Positions 14,651 to 23,620 of a stretch of 35,238 bases of DNA are shown here, one piece after another (the stretch's first letter is position 1; every line of letters starts with the position of its first letter). This stretch comes from JAAYAY01 sp964429355 (lineage in GTDB: Bacteria; Planctomycetota; Planctomycetia; Pirellulales; Thermoguttaceae): assembly GCA_964429355.1 (NCBI GenBank), contig CAYSCH010000051.1, forward strand, positions 1 to 35,238, in the 5' to 3' direction. The translations under genes and the position numbers were made by a program. The notes beneath the pieces are model-generated. The model was not told the origin of the DNA. It was given only the letters and a program-made list of their open reading frames with translations, and made no database searches.

Positions 14651-16366
14651 ATGCCGCTCGTACTTGAACAGTTCGTCCAGTCGCTCGCAGCCAGCGGCCT
14701 GATGTCTGCCCAAGAAATCCAGGACTTCCTGGATGGACTTCCCGAAAACGAGAAGCCCCAGTCCGGCAGCGATCTGGCGAAATCGCTATTCCGCAAGGGG
14801 AGGCTCACCAGGTTTCAGGCGGAATCGGTGTATCGCGGCAAGGGAAGGGGGCTGATCCTCGGCGAGTATATCGTTGTCGATCGTATCGGGGCGGGCGGTA
14901 TGGGTGAGGTCTATCAGGCCCAGCACCGCCGGATGAAACGCAAGGTTGCCATCAAGGTGTTGTCTCCCGAACTGACCCGAACGCCTGGCGCCGCGCAACG
15001 TTTCCAGCGCGAAGTCGAGGCGGCTGCCAGACTGATCCATCCGAATGTTGTGACGGCCTTTGACGCCGGAGAGGCCGGCGGCGTCCATTTCCTGGTCATG
15101 GAGTTTGTAGAAGGCCAGGATCTGGCAGCCTTGGTTCAGCAACGCGGCCCGCTCGACGTAGCCACAGCACTCGACTGCATCCTGCAGGCCGCCCGTGGCC
15201 TGGAGTACGCCCACGGCGAAGGCGTAGTTCACCGAGACATCAAACCGTCGAACCTGCTGCTGGACAAGAAAGGAACCGTGAAGATCCTCGACATGGGCCT
15301 GGCCCGATTCGTCAACGATCTTGCCGGGGATGAGACCACGGCGGCTGCCTTGACGCAGAGCGGGCAGGTCATGGGGACCGTCGACTACATGTCGCCCGAG
15401 CAGGCGGTCAACACGAAAGGTGCGGACAGGCCGGCCGACATCTACAGCCTCGGCGCCACGCTGTATTATCTGCTCACGGGCAGGGCCATGTATGGTGGAG
15501 AAACGCTGGTCGAGAAGATCATGGCTCATCGCGATCAGCCGATTCCCTCGCTACGAACTCTGCGAAAGGACGTCTCGCGCAACCTGGATGAAACCTTCCG
15601 GGCAATGGTCGCCAAGACTCCCGCGTTGCGGCAGCGTTCCATGGCCCAGGTGATCGCGGAACTCGAACGATGTGTACCCGCTGGAACCCTCAAGACACCT
15701 CGCCCGAGCGTTCTCCCTGCCCGTAAGGACGGCGCAGAGACTATTGACTTCTCCGCGACGACGGCGGCCTCTTCCGGTATTAGCCCCACTCAGGACATGC
15801 CTGCGCCGACCATGTCGATGGCCGCATCGCCGCCTGCACAACCGAAACGTCGTGTGGCGGCACCGAAACGAAGTGAGAAACGGCAGTCCCAATGGGACGA
15901 TGCCGTGAAGGCCGCCGATCGCGACTACAAGCGGCGGCACAACATCGGCTGGTTCAACAGGCTCCGTACCTTCCTGGGTAAAACAGCCGGGCTGGTGGCA
16001 GGCCTGGCGGTGGTTGCCGTTTTCGGTACGGCCGTCTACTTCGGCGTCGCCCATGTATGGCGAGACTACAGTCTCCGGCGAGATTGCCGGAGTCGTGTGC
16101 TGGAGGGAGTAGCTCCTGTGCTGAAGGAGGAGGGCTTCGAACCGGTCTCGGCCCTGGAGTTGACAAACGCCCCCGCCTGGCAAGCGGTTCCGGACGAGGT
16201 GACGTTCGAGGCGAACCTGACACAGAACACCGACACCGGCCGGCGTCCCGTCGCCACGCTGAATGGGAAGATCAAACGCAGCACGGGACAGATGATGGTC
16301 GGTATCGATCGTTTCAACGGAAACGATATTCCCAGCTTCCGGTTGGATGTCAAGCCCGTCCCATAG
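14651..16366 (+). CDS. Membrane-anchored Ser/Thr protein kinase (PknB-like)
   Basis: A 571-residue protein. Residues 1-70 form a helical N-terminal extension common in planctomycete kinases. The kinase domain (~72-340) has the Gly loop GAGGMGEVY (80-88), the VAIK lysine (102), HRDIKPSN (194-201), DMG instead of DFG (214-216) and SPE (248-250), so all catalytic residues are present. A Ser/Thr/Ala/Pro-rich linker leads to one membrane segment (~446-468), and ~100 extracytoplasmic residues follow. That outer domain would be the sensor; its ligand is unknown. It would phosphorylate cytoplasmic proteins. The start is ATG 14651 after GGGGGT, with a good promoter just upstream. It converges on a small minus-strand gene only 4 bases away. 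Confidence 0.9.
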   Translation: MPLVLEQFVQSLAASGLMSAQEIQDFLDGLPENEKPQSGSDLAKSLFRKGRLTRFQAESVYRGKGRGLILGEYIVVDRIGAGGMGEVYQAQHRRMKRKVAIKVLSPELTRTPGAAQRFQREVEAAARLIHPNVVTAFDAGEAGGVHFLVMEFVEGQDLAALVQQRGPLDVATALDCILQAARGLEYAHGEGVVHRDIKPSNLLLDKKGTVKILDMGLARFVNDLAGDETTAAALTQSGQVMGTVDYMSPEQAVNTKGADRPADIYSLGATLYYLLTGRAMYGGETLVEKIMAHRDQPIPSLRTLRKDVSRNLDETFRAMVAKTPALRQRSMAQVIAELERCVPAGTLKTPRPSVLPARKDGAETIDFSATTAASSGISPTQDMPAPTMSMAASPPAQPKRRVAAPKRSEKRQSQWDDAVKAADRDYKRRHNIGWFNRLRTFLGKTAGLVAGLAVVAVFGTAVYFGVAHVWRDYSLRRDCRSRVLEGVAPVLKEEGFEPVSALELTNAPAWQAVPDEVTFEANLTQNTDTGRRPVATLNGKIKRSTGQMMVGIDRFNGNDIPSFRLDVKPVP

Positions 16367-16370
16367 CGGG

Positions 16371-16613
16371 CTAACTCGCCTTGGCGTCTGCCTGGATCTG
16401 CTTCAGGGAACGTCCAAGTTTCTTGCCGCGGGGGGCTGCCGACCCGATACGCTTGACGCTGTCGCCGGAGTCGACCTGAAGGAACCCCATCAGCCGTTGC
16501 TGGACGTCGTCGTTTTGCTGCGGGGTGCCGAGGCAATCGACGGCATCATTCACTCCCAGGATCACCGACTGCTTGACACCATCCCGAAGCCAATCAAAGA
16601 AATTGAAATTCAT
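16371..16613 (-). CDS. Small planctomycete-type hypothetical protein (FDWLRDGVKQS)
   Basis: An 80-residue soluble protein starting NFNFFDWLRDGVKQSVILG. I have a general impression that short proteins with this opening recur in planctomycetes, but no function is known to me. The body is helical and the C-terminus basic (RGKKLGRSLKQIQ). ATG at 16611-16613 is preferred over a GTG one codon upstream because AGGAGG sits eight bases before it. Its stop is 4 bases from the kinase stop on the other strand. Confidence 0.65.
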   Translation of the reverse strand: MNFNFFDWLRDGVKQSVILGVNDAVDCLGTPQQNDDVQQRLMGFLQVDSGDSVKRIGSAAPRGKKLGRSLKQIQADAKAS

Positions 16614-16696
16614 CACTCGTTCCTCCTGAACATGCGGTTGGAGCCGCTCCTGATTGATTCCGAAACCTACCGCAGGTGCGAAATCGTGTCCAGATC

Positions 16697-16748
16697 AATC
16701 GCTTCACCCCCTCTTGTCGGGGGGGTGAGCGCTGATTCGGAAGCGATT
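16697..16748. terminator. Nested inverted repeats after the DUF1559 pair
   Basis: An outer pair, AATCGCTTC (16697-16705) and GAAGCGATT (16740-16748), encloses an inner CACCCCC/GGGGGTG stem. It lies ~75 bases beyond the stop of the downstream DUF1559 gene on the minus strand and may end that operon. There is no T tract, so other roles are possible. Confidence 0.4.
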
Positions 16749-16822
16749 TCTCGATTTTTGCGACATTTGAACCGAACCGTTCCGGCCAGGGGAGACCGAT
16801 TTGTCTGCCGGGTCATTCCAGA

Positions 16823-17710
16823 TCATGGTATGGGAACGAACTCGCCGCCGCCGACGGTGGCCATCGCGCGGAAATCTTCCGCAGGGGTGGTGTCCGGCAA
16901 GTCGTGAACCGACCCGTCGCAGAAGGCGGCCTTCACGTGCCCTGCATGTCCCTGCAACTGGCCGGGCTGCCTGGTGTTGGCAAGGAAGGAAATCGTTGCT
17001 CCATCCAGGTCGCGGGGCTCGGTCCAAGCGATTCCCGATCCGTGCGCCTCAACCAACATGATCGTGTTGCTCGTGCCGTCAACGATATCGGAGATCGCCG
17101 ATACCGCCGGGCCATCGGAGAAGAACCCCGGCCCCACGATCATGGCGTAGCTGGTCTGATCGTAGGCTGCGCTCACGTCGTCCGGACAGCGGTATTCCGG
17201 CGGGATCATCGAGATCAATCGCGAGTTGTTGGGGCTGTCCCAAGGCTCGTCAAAGCGGTACTGATCGTAAAGATCCATGCGGTTCAGGAAGGGGAGGATA
17301 AGAACCCGCCAACTGTGCATGGGCTTGCCGTCTCCATCGGCCACATAGGCGGGCGGAAACGAGCTGTAGACGTCATGGTAATTATGCATTGCCATCGCGA
17401 CCCTCTTGAGGTTGTTGCTGCACGGCGATGACATGGCAACCGGAGTCGGAGTCGCGACCATCGGCACGGACCGGACCCAGAATAACCCGGCGCCGGCGCA
17501 GCAGAGCGCGCCGGCCACCAGAACGCCCAGGATCAGCACCGCGATCCCGCCGCCGCCTGAACCTGCCGGCGAGGCGGTGCTGCCGCCACGTCCGAGCGTT
17601 GGGATGGTTACCACCTTTCCACAGCCGGCGCAGGGGCCGGTTTGGCCGCCGTAGCGGTCGTCGACCAAGGTTTGATGTCCACAGTGCGGGCACTCAAATT
17701 GAAACGGCAT
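16823..17710 (-). CDS. DUF1559 prepilin-like protein with N-terminal zinc ribbon (second of pair)
   Basis: A 295-residue protein. It starts with a zinc ribbon (CPHCG, then CAGCGK, residues ~6-33), followed by one membrane segment (~50-72) and a DUF1559 body. The body carries SNNLKRVAMAMHNYHD, SWRVLILPFL, DGTSNTIMLVE and the terminal HVKAAFCDGSVHDLPD (H-x-x-x-F-x-DGS type). In ordinary DUF1559 proteins the first segment is a type IV prepilin leader; here a cytoplasmic zinc ribbon precedes it, so no prepilin cleavage is expected. The start is ATG 17708-17710 with AGGTGGG seven bases upstream, not the GTG inside that ribosome-binding site. It begins 12 bases after the previous gene's stop, in one operon. 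Function is unknown. Confidence 0.8.
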   Translation of the reverse strand: MPFQFECPHCGHQTLVDDRYGGQTGPCAGCGKVVTIPTLGRGGSTASPAGSGGGGIAVLILGVLVAGALCCAGAGLFWVRSVPMVATPTPVAMSSPCSNNLKRVAMAMHNYHDVYSSFPPAYVADGDGKPMHSWRVLILPFLNRMDLYDQYRFDEPWDSPNNSRLISMIPPEYRCPDDVSAAYDQTSYAMIVGPGFFSDGPAVSAISDIVDGTSNTIMLVEAHGSGIAWTEPRDLDGATISFLANTRQPGQLQGHAGHVKAAFCDGSVHDLPDTTPAEDFRAMATVGGGEFVPIP

Positions 17711-17722
17711 GATTGAACCCAC

Positions 17723-18622
17723 CTAATTGCTGAAATCTTCTTCTACCACGTCTGCAAGTCCCGGCACCGATTCTCCCCCCGCGCGGGTCGCCATGGCGCG
17801 AATGTCGGCCGCGGGAGTGCCGCTGGCGAGGAACTCCACGGTCCCGTCGCACATCATTACGTGCGATCCCCCTTCATGCTCGCTCGATACCGACTTTGCT
17901 CCGCCAAGGGTGAAATCGGTCTCCTCCCACCCCAAGTCCTTCGGTTCCATCCAGTGAATCTTGCTGCCCGTCATCTCGATCACCAGAATTGTCTTCGAGG
18001 TTCCGTCGGTCACCTCCACGGCCTTTCGCGGCCTGCCGTCGAACACCCCCTCCCCGCCCACGATCATCACGTAGTTGCTGTCGGTGGAACTGCCCGTTGA
18101 ATCGGCTGGACACTGAAAAACGTCGATGGGCGTGTCGTGCCAGAGCCGATTCGAAGGGCTGTCCCAAGGCTCGTCGAGCTGCAGGGAGTCGTAGATGGCC
18201 TGCTCGCCGAGGTAGGGCAGGATCAACGTCCGCCAACTGTGCAGCCGGTTCCCCTCCGAGTCTGTCGTGTAGGCCGGAGGGAGGCATCCGAAGTCGGCCT
18301 CGTAAAGGCCGACCGCCGTGGCGATCTGTTCCAGATGACTGCGGCATTCGGCTCGCCGCATGGCGTCCCAAGCGCCGGGCATGTTTCGATTCATCATTGC
18401 CGGCACGATGCCGAGGCAGAGAAGAAATAGGGAACTGCCGGCGAAAAGAGTCAGGCAACCGAGAAAGGACCGCTGTCGGCGCGGCGGCAGAGCGGATGGC
18501 GTCTCGAGTGTGGGGACCCGGATCGTCTGCCCGCAGGCCGAGCAGGGGCCCGTCTGTCCCGCGAATCGGTCGGCCACATCCGTCTGCTGCCCACAGTGGG
18601 GGCAGGTAAACGCAATCGTCAT
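17723..18622 (-). CDS. DUF1559 prepilin-like protein with N-terminal zinc ribbon (first of pair)
   Basis: A 299-residue paralogue of the next gene in the same order: zinc ribbon (CPHCGQQTDVADRFAGQTG, then CSACGQ), membrane segment, DUF1559 body (HLEQIATAVGLYEADFG, SWRTLILPYLG, DGTSKTILVIE) and HVMMCDGTVEFLA. Start ATG 18620-18622 is chosen because GGAGG lies seven bases upstream and the ribbon then begins at residue ~7. The upstream frame to 18694 has no protein pattern. It is the first gene of a two-gene minus-strand operon. The tandem arrangement suggests a duplication that diverged but kept every domain. Confidence 0.8.
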   Translation of the reverse strand: MTIAFTCPHCGQQTDVADRFAGQTGPCSACGQTIRVPTLETPSALPPRRQRSFLGCLTLFAGSSLFLLCLGIVPAMMNRNMPGAWDAMRRAECRSHLEQIATAVGLYEADFGCLPPAYTTDSEGNRLHSWRTLILPYLGEQAIYDSLQLDEPWDSPSNRLWHDTPIDVFQCPADSTGSSTDSNYVMIVGGEGVFDGRPRKAVEVTDGTSKTILVIEMTGSKIHWMEPKDLGWEETDFTLGGAKSVSSEHEGGSHVMMCDGTVEFLASGTPAADIRAMATRAGGESVPGLADVVEEDFSN

Positions 18623-19019
18623 CCAATGGCCTCCGGCACAATCGTCCCCCTTGATCCCTGCCCACGTGTGCACCCGGTGACTCGGGATCGGCAAGTCCGG
18701 AAGTGCCGCACATCATTGTAGTACTTCGCGGCCAACACGACACCTGGCAGCGTTGGTAACTTGGGGAGTATGAGTCGACTTTCACGCGATTCACGCATGC
18801 GGTTCATCCCCCGGATTGCGAAAGACCACCCCTCTCTCTTAGGATCAAGAGTCGCGGGGCGGGCAGCGGACGGGTTCTGGCAGGTGGTTACCGTGAAGCC
18901 TTGTGGGCGCTCTGCTGAGGGTGCAGCTTATGGACGGAATTTGCGGGGCAGGACATAATGCAGTATATGGCCCGATCAGGGCGTTTGGTGGCGAGTCTGT
19001 CGGGTGTGCAGGGCGTGGC
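18623..19019. other. Divergent intergenic region, DUF1559 operon / SHOCT gene
   Basis: No gene is seen. It must hold both divergent promoters. The plus-strand one is recognisable (18941-18969); on the minus strand only a TACAAT-like -10 is seen. The frame of the SHOCT gene is open back to 18903 without protein-like content. Confidence 0.45.
18941..18969 (+). promoter_or_regulatory. Promoter candidate for the SHOCT-like gene
   Basis: TTGCGG (18941-18946), 17-base spacer, TATATG (18964-18969), about 50 bases before the chosen start. Confidence 0.45.
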
Positions 19020-19283
19020 ATGGCCGAGTTCTTGAAGGATCCCGTGGTTCAATTGGTCATCTGGCTGGCGGTTTTTGCTGCGTTGGTGGCGATCGCAGTT
19101 TACGTCACGATGCGAATCCGGGCAGAGACGGTACAAAAGGAACCCGTCGCGAGCGAAATGCTCTCAAAATTTCGAGAACTTCATGGCCAGGGTGACCTCA
19201 GCGAAGAAGAATTCCGAACAATAAAGACTACATTGGCGGAACAACTTCAAGACGAGTTAAAGGATAACAAGGGAAAGGGTTAG
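19020..19283 (+). CDS. Small membrane protein with SHOCT-like C-terminus
   Basis: An 87-residue protein. One membrane segment (residues ~9-30: VVQLVIWLAVFAALVAIAVY) is followed by a linker and a SHOCT-like short helical hairpin (LSKFRELHGQGDLSEEEF), whose pattern of a Gly-x-Leu-Ser/Thr-Glu-Glu-Glu-Phe turn is characteristic. Such domains are thought to mediate oligomerisation. The start is ATG 19020, directly before the membrane segment; the upstream frame is discarded. It is followed by a weak 6-bp hairpin (19299-19314) and then clpX. Confidence 0.7.
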   Translation: MAEFLKDPVVQLVIWLAVFAALVAIAVYVTMRIRAETVQKEPVASEMLSKFRELHGQGDLSEEEFRTIKTTLAEQLQDELKDNKGKG

Positions 19284-19555
19284 GACGTCCGTCGCAGACC
19301 TGTCCGGAGACAGGGATCGCGTCGGTCGTACCGGTTTGTGGACAGTTCCCTAGGGAGAGGGAGGAAACCCGCAAGGACCTACTCGCGTAGGTACCATTGG
19401 CGCCCAAGCTCGAAGAAGCGTGGACATGGATGCCCAGAGGCCGAATCGGTTGCCAAAGCTGGCAGCCGGCCGTCGAGCGACACCTGGAGTCTGACACCCG
19501 CGGTTTGCACGGACAACGTGCCCGGCGAACAGACAATCGAAAGGATTGAGTGAAT

Positions 19556-20842
19556 ATGCCCTCTGGACGGGATTTCGGTGCTGGCCGCCGAGGAACTGGG
19601 GCGACGAAGAAGAACGCATTCTGTTCGTTTTGTCGCAAGAGCTACCGAGACGTGGGACCGTTGGTCGAAGGTCCCGGCGACGTCTATATCTGTGGCGAAT
19701 GCATCGACCTATGCCAATCGATCTTGGACCAGGAACGCCGCCGCCGCGGATCCTCCAAGCAGCCTTTCTCGAAGATACCCACGCCGCGTGAGATCGTGAC
19801 AAAACTGGACGAGTACGTGATCGGCCAGGAAAACGCCAAACGCGTGCTGGCGGTGGCCGTCCACAGTCATTACAAACGGCTGGTCCACCGCAGCGAAAAC
19901 TCCGAAGTCGTCATCGACAAGTCCAACATCCTCCTGATCGGGCCGACCGGTTCGGGAAAGACGCTTCTTGCCCAGACCTTGGCCAAGATTCTCGATGTTC
20001 CCTTCGCCATCGGCGATGCCACCACGCTGACCGAAGCCGGCTACGTGGGGGAAGACGTGGAGAACCTCCTTCTCAAGCTGCTCCACGCCGCCGACTTCGA
20101 TATCGAGGCCGCCCAGAAGGGCATCCTCTATATCGATGAGATCGACAAGATCGGCAAGACCAGCCAGAACGTCTCGATCACCCGTGACGTGTCCGGCGAA
20201 GGCGTCCAGCAGGCCTTGCTCAAGATGCTCGAAGGAACCACCGCCAACGTGCCGCCTCAAGGCGGACGCAAGCATCCCGAGCAGCAATACATCCAGATGG
20301 ACACGTCGAACATCCTCTTCATCTGCGGAGGGACCTTCGTCGGCCTGGAAAACATCATCGGAAAGCGGCTGGGAAAGAAGACCATCGGCTTCACCCAGAT
20401 GGCCCAGAACCATCACGACATGGAACTGGCCGAAGCCCTGCCCCAGGTCACCAGCGACGACATCCTCCAGTTCGGCCTCATTCCGGAACTCGTCGGCCGG
20501 TTGCCGGTGGTCTCGGCCCTTACTCCGCTGGATCACGAGGCCCTGATCCGGGTCCTGCAGGAGCCGAAGAACGCCCTGATCAAGCAGTACGGCGAATTGT
20601 TCGCCATGGAAGAGGCGGAGTTGACCTTCACCGACGAAGCCTTGCGAGCCATCGCCGAACGAGCACTTCTGCGAGAAACCGGCGCCCGCGGCCTCCGTGC
20701 GATCGTCGAGGAGGTGATGCTCGACATCATGTTCGAACTCCCCGATCAGGAACGAGGCCAGAAATACCGTATTACCGACGACGTCGTCTACGGCCGCACC
20801 AAGCTGTTCCCCCTGCCGGAACGAAAGAACAAAAGCGCGTAA
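19556..20842 (+). CDS. clpX: ATP-dependent Clp protease ATP-binding subunit ClpX
   Basis: A 428-residue AAA+ unfoldase of normal length. The N-terminal zinc-binding domain has CSFC (23-26) and CGEC (46-49). Walker A is GPTGSGKT (129-136), followed by the pore loop GYVGED (162-167) and Walker B LYIDEID (191-197). The late segment ETGARGLRAIVEEVMLD is typical of ClpX sensor II. It unfolds tagged proteins and feeds them to ClpP in the cytoplasm. ATG 19556 is preferred over GTG 19550 because AGGA lies ten bases before it; both are possible. No clpP is adjacent. A classic terminator follows 50 bases downstream. Confidence 0.97.
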   Translation: MPSGRDFGAGRRGTGATKKNAFCSFCRKSYRDVGPLVEGPGDVYICGECIDLCQSILDQERRRRGSSKQPFSKIPTPREIVTKLDEYVIGQENAKRVLAVAVHSHYKRLVHRSENSEVVIDKSNILLIGPTGSGKTLLAQTLAKILDVPFAIGDATTLTEAGYVGEDVENLLLKLLHAADFDIEAAQKGILYIDEIDKIGKTSQNVSITRDVSGEGVQQALLKMLEGTTANVPPQGGRKHPEQQYIQMDTSNILFICGGTFVGLENIIGKRLGKKTIGFTQMAQNHHDMELAEALPQVTSDDILQFGLIPELVGRLPVVSALTPLDHEALIRVLQEPKNALIKQYGELFAMEEAELTFTDEALRAIAERALLRETGARGLRAIVEEVMLDIMFELPDQERGQKYRITDDVVYGRTKLFPLPERKNKSA

Positions 20843-20893
20843 TCCAAGAATCGATCGATAATCGACACCCCCATTCATTCCAGCTACGCATCC

Positions 20894-20924
20894 GGGGCGG
20901 CCCTCAAAAGGCCGCCCCTTTTTT
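20894..20924 (+). terminator. Intrinsic terminator of clpX
   Basis: GGGGCGGCC (20894-20902), a seven-base loop, GGCCGCCCC (20910-20918) and six T. It is a textbook rho-independent terminator. Confidence 0.95.
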
Positions 20925-20989
20925 CTGGCCGAGATACGAGCACGCCCCTGCCAGGACGCGAAGTTGCGACGGAGTCGGCCACCGGCGGG

Positions 20990-21889
20990 TCACGGAAGGT
21001 CCTTTTGACGCCTCGCCTTGAAATACTCCCGAATCTCGGGTTCGGTGAGGGTCTTGAAGAACCGCGTTGAGTGCGTGATCTTCTTTCTCCTCCTGGCGAG
21101 GTCCTCCGGGGAGCAAGGGAGACCGCGCCAGCGGAGCCCCATTGGGAACTGGCCCGTCGCAAAATCTCCGTGCTGCAACCCCACGCAGTACATCAACAGG
21201 CCAAACAACATGTCTTCCTGAAGTCTGCTCCAGGAGATCTCTTCGCGAAACAGGAGGCGATTCTCGTACAGCCTTGCGATGCACTCTCGGCTGGCAAAGT
21301 AGGCCCCTCCCATGCAGTGCTCCCCGTCTTCGTATCCGTATTTCCGGCTTTGATCGAGGGTCTTGCGCAGGAACTGCCGCCCCGCCTCCCGCGGATCTCG
21401 CCCCACCTGCCCGGCCATGACGCTCACTTCTTTGGCGAGCTGATTCCGTCCCCAGGAGAAATCTCGAGTGTCGCCGTTGCAGTCGACCCGATACGAACCG
21501 ATGATCCCGGCTGCAGGATGCCGGTGAAAATAGCCGATGGCATCCACCTCCGGATCGGGGCCTATGACCAGGGCATCGGTGTCCATTCTCAAGAGAACGT
21601 CGAAGGCGTAATTCTCATAGGCAAATGCGAACCCCCGGGACAAGTTCAGGTACAGCCCTGCATCTTTCCCGTAGTTTCTTTCCGTCGGCAAGACAACGAC
21701 CTCGGGAAAACGCTCCTGGACGGCGCTACCGCTCCCTTTGCCCGAGTCGTCGAGCACGATCAAGACGTTCGCCGAGGTGATATAGTGGAAAACGCTCTCG
21801 ATCGTGTCGAACACGAAATCCAGCTTGCACGTTGGCCCAACCGGGATGACTGTAACGGCGGTTGTTTCCTTCATTCCATGATATGACAT
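20990..21889 (-). CDS. Glycosyltransferase-like protein (GT-A type)
   Basis: About 299 residues. It opens with a beta-strand (TTAVTVIPVGPTCKLDF), then LIVLDDSG and a DxD-type motif (RMDTDALVIG, residues ~101-110), as in nucleotide-sugar-dependent GT-A enzymes. Late motifs include HCMGGAYFASRECI and the acidic EDMLFGLL, which could supply the catalytic base region. The sugar and acceptor are unknown. The start is uncertain: ATG 21889 is used, but 21874 and the open frame to 21943 are possible. It lies ~100 bases after the GlmU-like gene on the same strand, so co-transcription and a joint role in making a surface glycan are plausible. Confidence 0.7.
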   Translation of the reverse strand: MSYHGMKETTAVTVIPVGPTCKLDFVFDTIESVFHYITSANVLIVLDDSGKGSGSAVQERFPEVVVLPTERNYGKDAGLYLNLSRGFAFAYENYAFDVLLRMDTDALVIGPDPEVDAIGYFHRHPAAGIIGSYRVDCNGDTRDFSWGRNQLAKEVSVMAGQVGRDPREAGRQFLRKTLDQSRKYGYEDGEHCMGGAYFASRECIARLYENRLLFREEISWSRLQEDMLFGLLMYCVGLQHGDFATGQFPMGLRWRGLPCSPEDLARRRKKITHSTRFFKTLTEPEIREYFKARRQKDLP

Positions 21890-21992
21890 CTGCCGTCTTC
21901 TTCCTGGGCCTCTGCACGACGACCAGTCCGTCTGGACGTTCAAATTTGACCCCGGGCAAGTTACCGGGCTTCGCTTTGACGCCGCTCGCCCG

Positions 21993-23234
21993 TCACAGCG
22001 ACAAGGGCTGCGTTGCCAAGTGCCTCTCGTGCCGCGTGAGATCGGACATTGCGTGCAACAGGTCGATGTCGCTCGGCCGCTGCGTCACCTTACGCCGCGC
22101 GAACATCCGCCTCTGGGTAGAAACCATCACATCGACCGGCGCCTCGGTGACCTGGCCGAAGCTGCGGGCGTAGTTCACGAAACTGGGCACGTTGGTCGTC
22201 ACGAAACCGTAGACCATGCTGCAGGCCCCGATCGTCTTGCCGGTGAAGATGCTCGTGTTGACCGCCGTTTTGGCGTAGTCTCCCACGACGCAGCCGATGA
22301 ATTGCATCCCCGTGTCGACCCGCGCGCCGTCGTATTCCATGGCGACCGTGCCGTAGGTGTTCTTCAGATCGCTGTTCGAAGTCCCCGCTCCCAGATTCAC
22401 CCAACTGCCCAGGTAGCTGTGCCCCAGGAAACCGTGATGCTGCTTGTTCGTATACGGCTCGATCGTGGAGCATTCAACCTCGCCTCCCACCTTCGTCGTG
22501 TGCCCCAAGGCGACACCATCCTTGAGGGCCGAGTGCTCGATCACCCGAGCGTCGGGTCCCAGGTGGGCCGGACCGTTCAGATAACAGTGGGGACCGATCG
22601 CGACGTTCTCCTCCAGCACGATCGGCCCGCCCACCGGCTCGAACACCACGTACTTGCCCACGGTTAAACCCGGCTTGGCAAACACCCCTGGCTCGATTTC
22701 GTTGTATCCTCCGCCGACCAGCCGATCCTCCAGGTTGACCGCCAGAGTTTCTGCGTGATAGCGGACCAGGTCGTGAGGATACTCCAGCAGCGGGACGTCG
22801 ATCGTTTCCGTGCCGAGTCGCAAGTCGCCGAAGAACTCGTTCCACCGCGACCCGGACGACTCCAAGGGCGGACGGGGGCAATCGGGCGAGAGCACGGCGG
22901 CCGCCACGTTCCCGCCCGACCGCACGATACACGGACACCCGCTCCGCACCAGATCCTCCAATAGACGCAACACCCGAATCGAGGGGAGCAGCCGAGCGTT
23001 GACCAGCAGGATCGGCCGTTCTTCCAGGTCCGCCATGCCGGAAACCAGGCCCGGCTCGTTGTCTTCGAGCACACCGCGCAGATGGGCCCTCACGACCGCG
23101 CGGACCGGCCGCTCCAATCTCCTTACCAGGTCAATCAGGCGGTAGCTACCGCAACTCATTTGAAAAGCGGCACGCCCAAGGCCGACCGGATGGAGCTGGC
23201 GAACGAGGGCATCTTCGAACAGAACCACGTGCAT
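21993..23234 (-). CDS. GlmU-like putative sugar nucleotidyltransferase / beta-helix acyltransferase
   Basis: A 413-residue protein. The N-terminal ~190 residues include RPILLVNARLLPS and resemble a reduced nucleotidyltransferase domain; the usual Gly-rich start signature is replaced by VVLFEDALVRQLHPVGLGR. Residues ~195-350 form a left-handed beta-helix of hexapeptide repeats (IVLEENVAIGPHCYLNG, LGPDARVIEHSALKDGV, LGSWVNLGAGTSNSDLK). This fits the bacterial family named after GlmU (TIGR03991-like) that is predicted to make an activated amino sugar, but the true substrate is unknown. The start is ATG 23232-23234 with GAGGA six bases upstream. A glycosyltransferase gene follows. Confidence 0.8.
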   Translation of the reverse strand: MHVVLFEDALVRQLHPVGLGRAAFQMSCGSYRLIDLVRRLERPVRAVVRAHLRGVLEDNEPGLVSGMADLEERPILLVNARLLPSIRVLRLLEDLVRSGCPCIVRSGGNVAAAVLSPDCPRPPLESSGSRWNEFFGDLRLGTETIDVPLLEYPHDLVRYHAETLAVNLEDRLVGGGYNEIEPGVFAKPGLTVGKYVVFEPVGGPIVLEENVAIGPHCYLNGPAHLGPDARVIEHSALKDGVALGHTTKVGGEVECSTIEPYTNKQHHGFLGHSYLGSWVNLGAGTSNSDLKNTYGTVAMEYDGARVDTGMQFIGCVVGDYAKTAVNTSIFTGKTIGACSMVYGFVTTNVPSFVNYARSFGQVTEAPVDVMVSTQRRMFARRKVTQRPSDIDLLHAMSDLTRHERHLATQPLSL

Positions 23235-23380
23235 GGGAGGTCCTCAGAGAGTCGATTGCGGAACCGAGAAAATGTAGCCCGTGCCATGCCTGAGGGCCAG
23301 GGCGGCGCCGTCCCCACCGGGGGCTTGCCGAACCTGAAACCCATCCCACCCGCTCAAAGCTCCCCTCCCTACCCCCCTGC

Positions 23381-23410
23381 CTTGCCAAGGCCCGGGTCGT
23401 GTCGTAGAAT
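23381..23410 (+). promoter_or_regulatory. Promoter of the tRNA-Leu gene
   Basis: TTGCCA (23381-23386), 18-base spacer, TAGAAT (23405-23410). The predicted start is ~35 bases before the mature tRNA. Confidence 0.55.
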
Positions 23411-23451
23411 TTCGCCTTACCGGTTCGGTTTTTCGCCGGACCTTCCCCCAC

Positions 23452-23534
23452 GCCGGAGTGGCGGAATGGCAGACGCGCTGGATTCAAAATCCAGTGAGGG
23501 CAACCTCATGAGGGTTCAAGTCCCTCCTCCGGTA
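23452..23534 (+). tRNA. tRNA-Leu (anticodon CAA)
   Basis: The acceptor stem GCCGGAG pairs with CTCCGGT (first pair G-U). The anticodon stem is CTGGA/TCCAG with the loop TTCAAAA, giving anticodon CAA at 23485-23487, which reads UUG. There is a long variable arm (class II), a GGTTCAAGTC T-loop and discriminator A at 23534. The 3' CCA is not encoded. It is followed by a strong terminator and then by fragmentary DNA. Confidence 0.95.
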
Positions 23535-23547
23535 CTTGTTGATATTA

Positions 23548-23590
23548 AAGGACTTGCGTTCGTTAGACGCGAGTCCTTCTTCTTTTGTTG
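23548..23590 (+). terminator. Intrinsic terminator of tRNA-Leu
   Basis: AAGGACTTGCGT (23548-23559) and ACGCGAGTCCTT (23567-23578) pair over 12 bases with one wobble and a seven-base loop, then CTTCTTCTTTT. Confidence 0.85.
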
Positions 23591-23620
23591 CGAGGTGTTG
23601 CATACCGCACGTATACCAAA

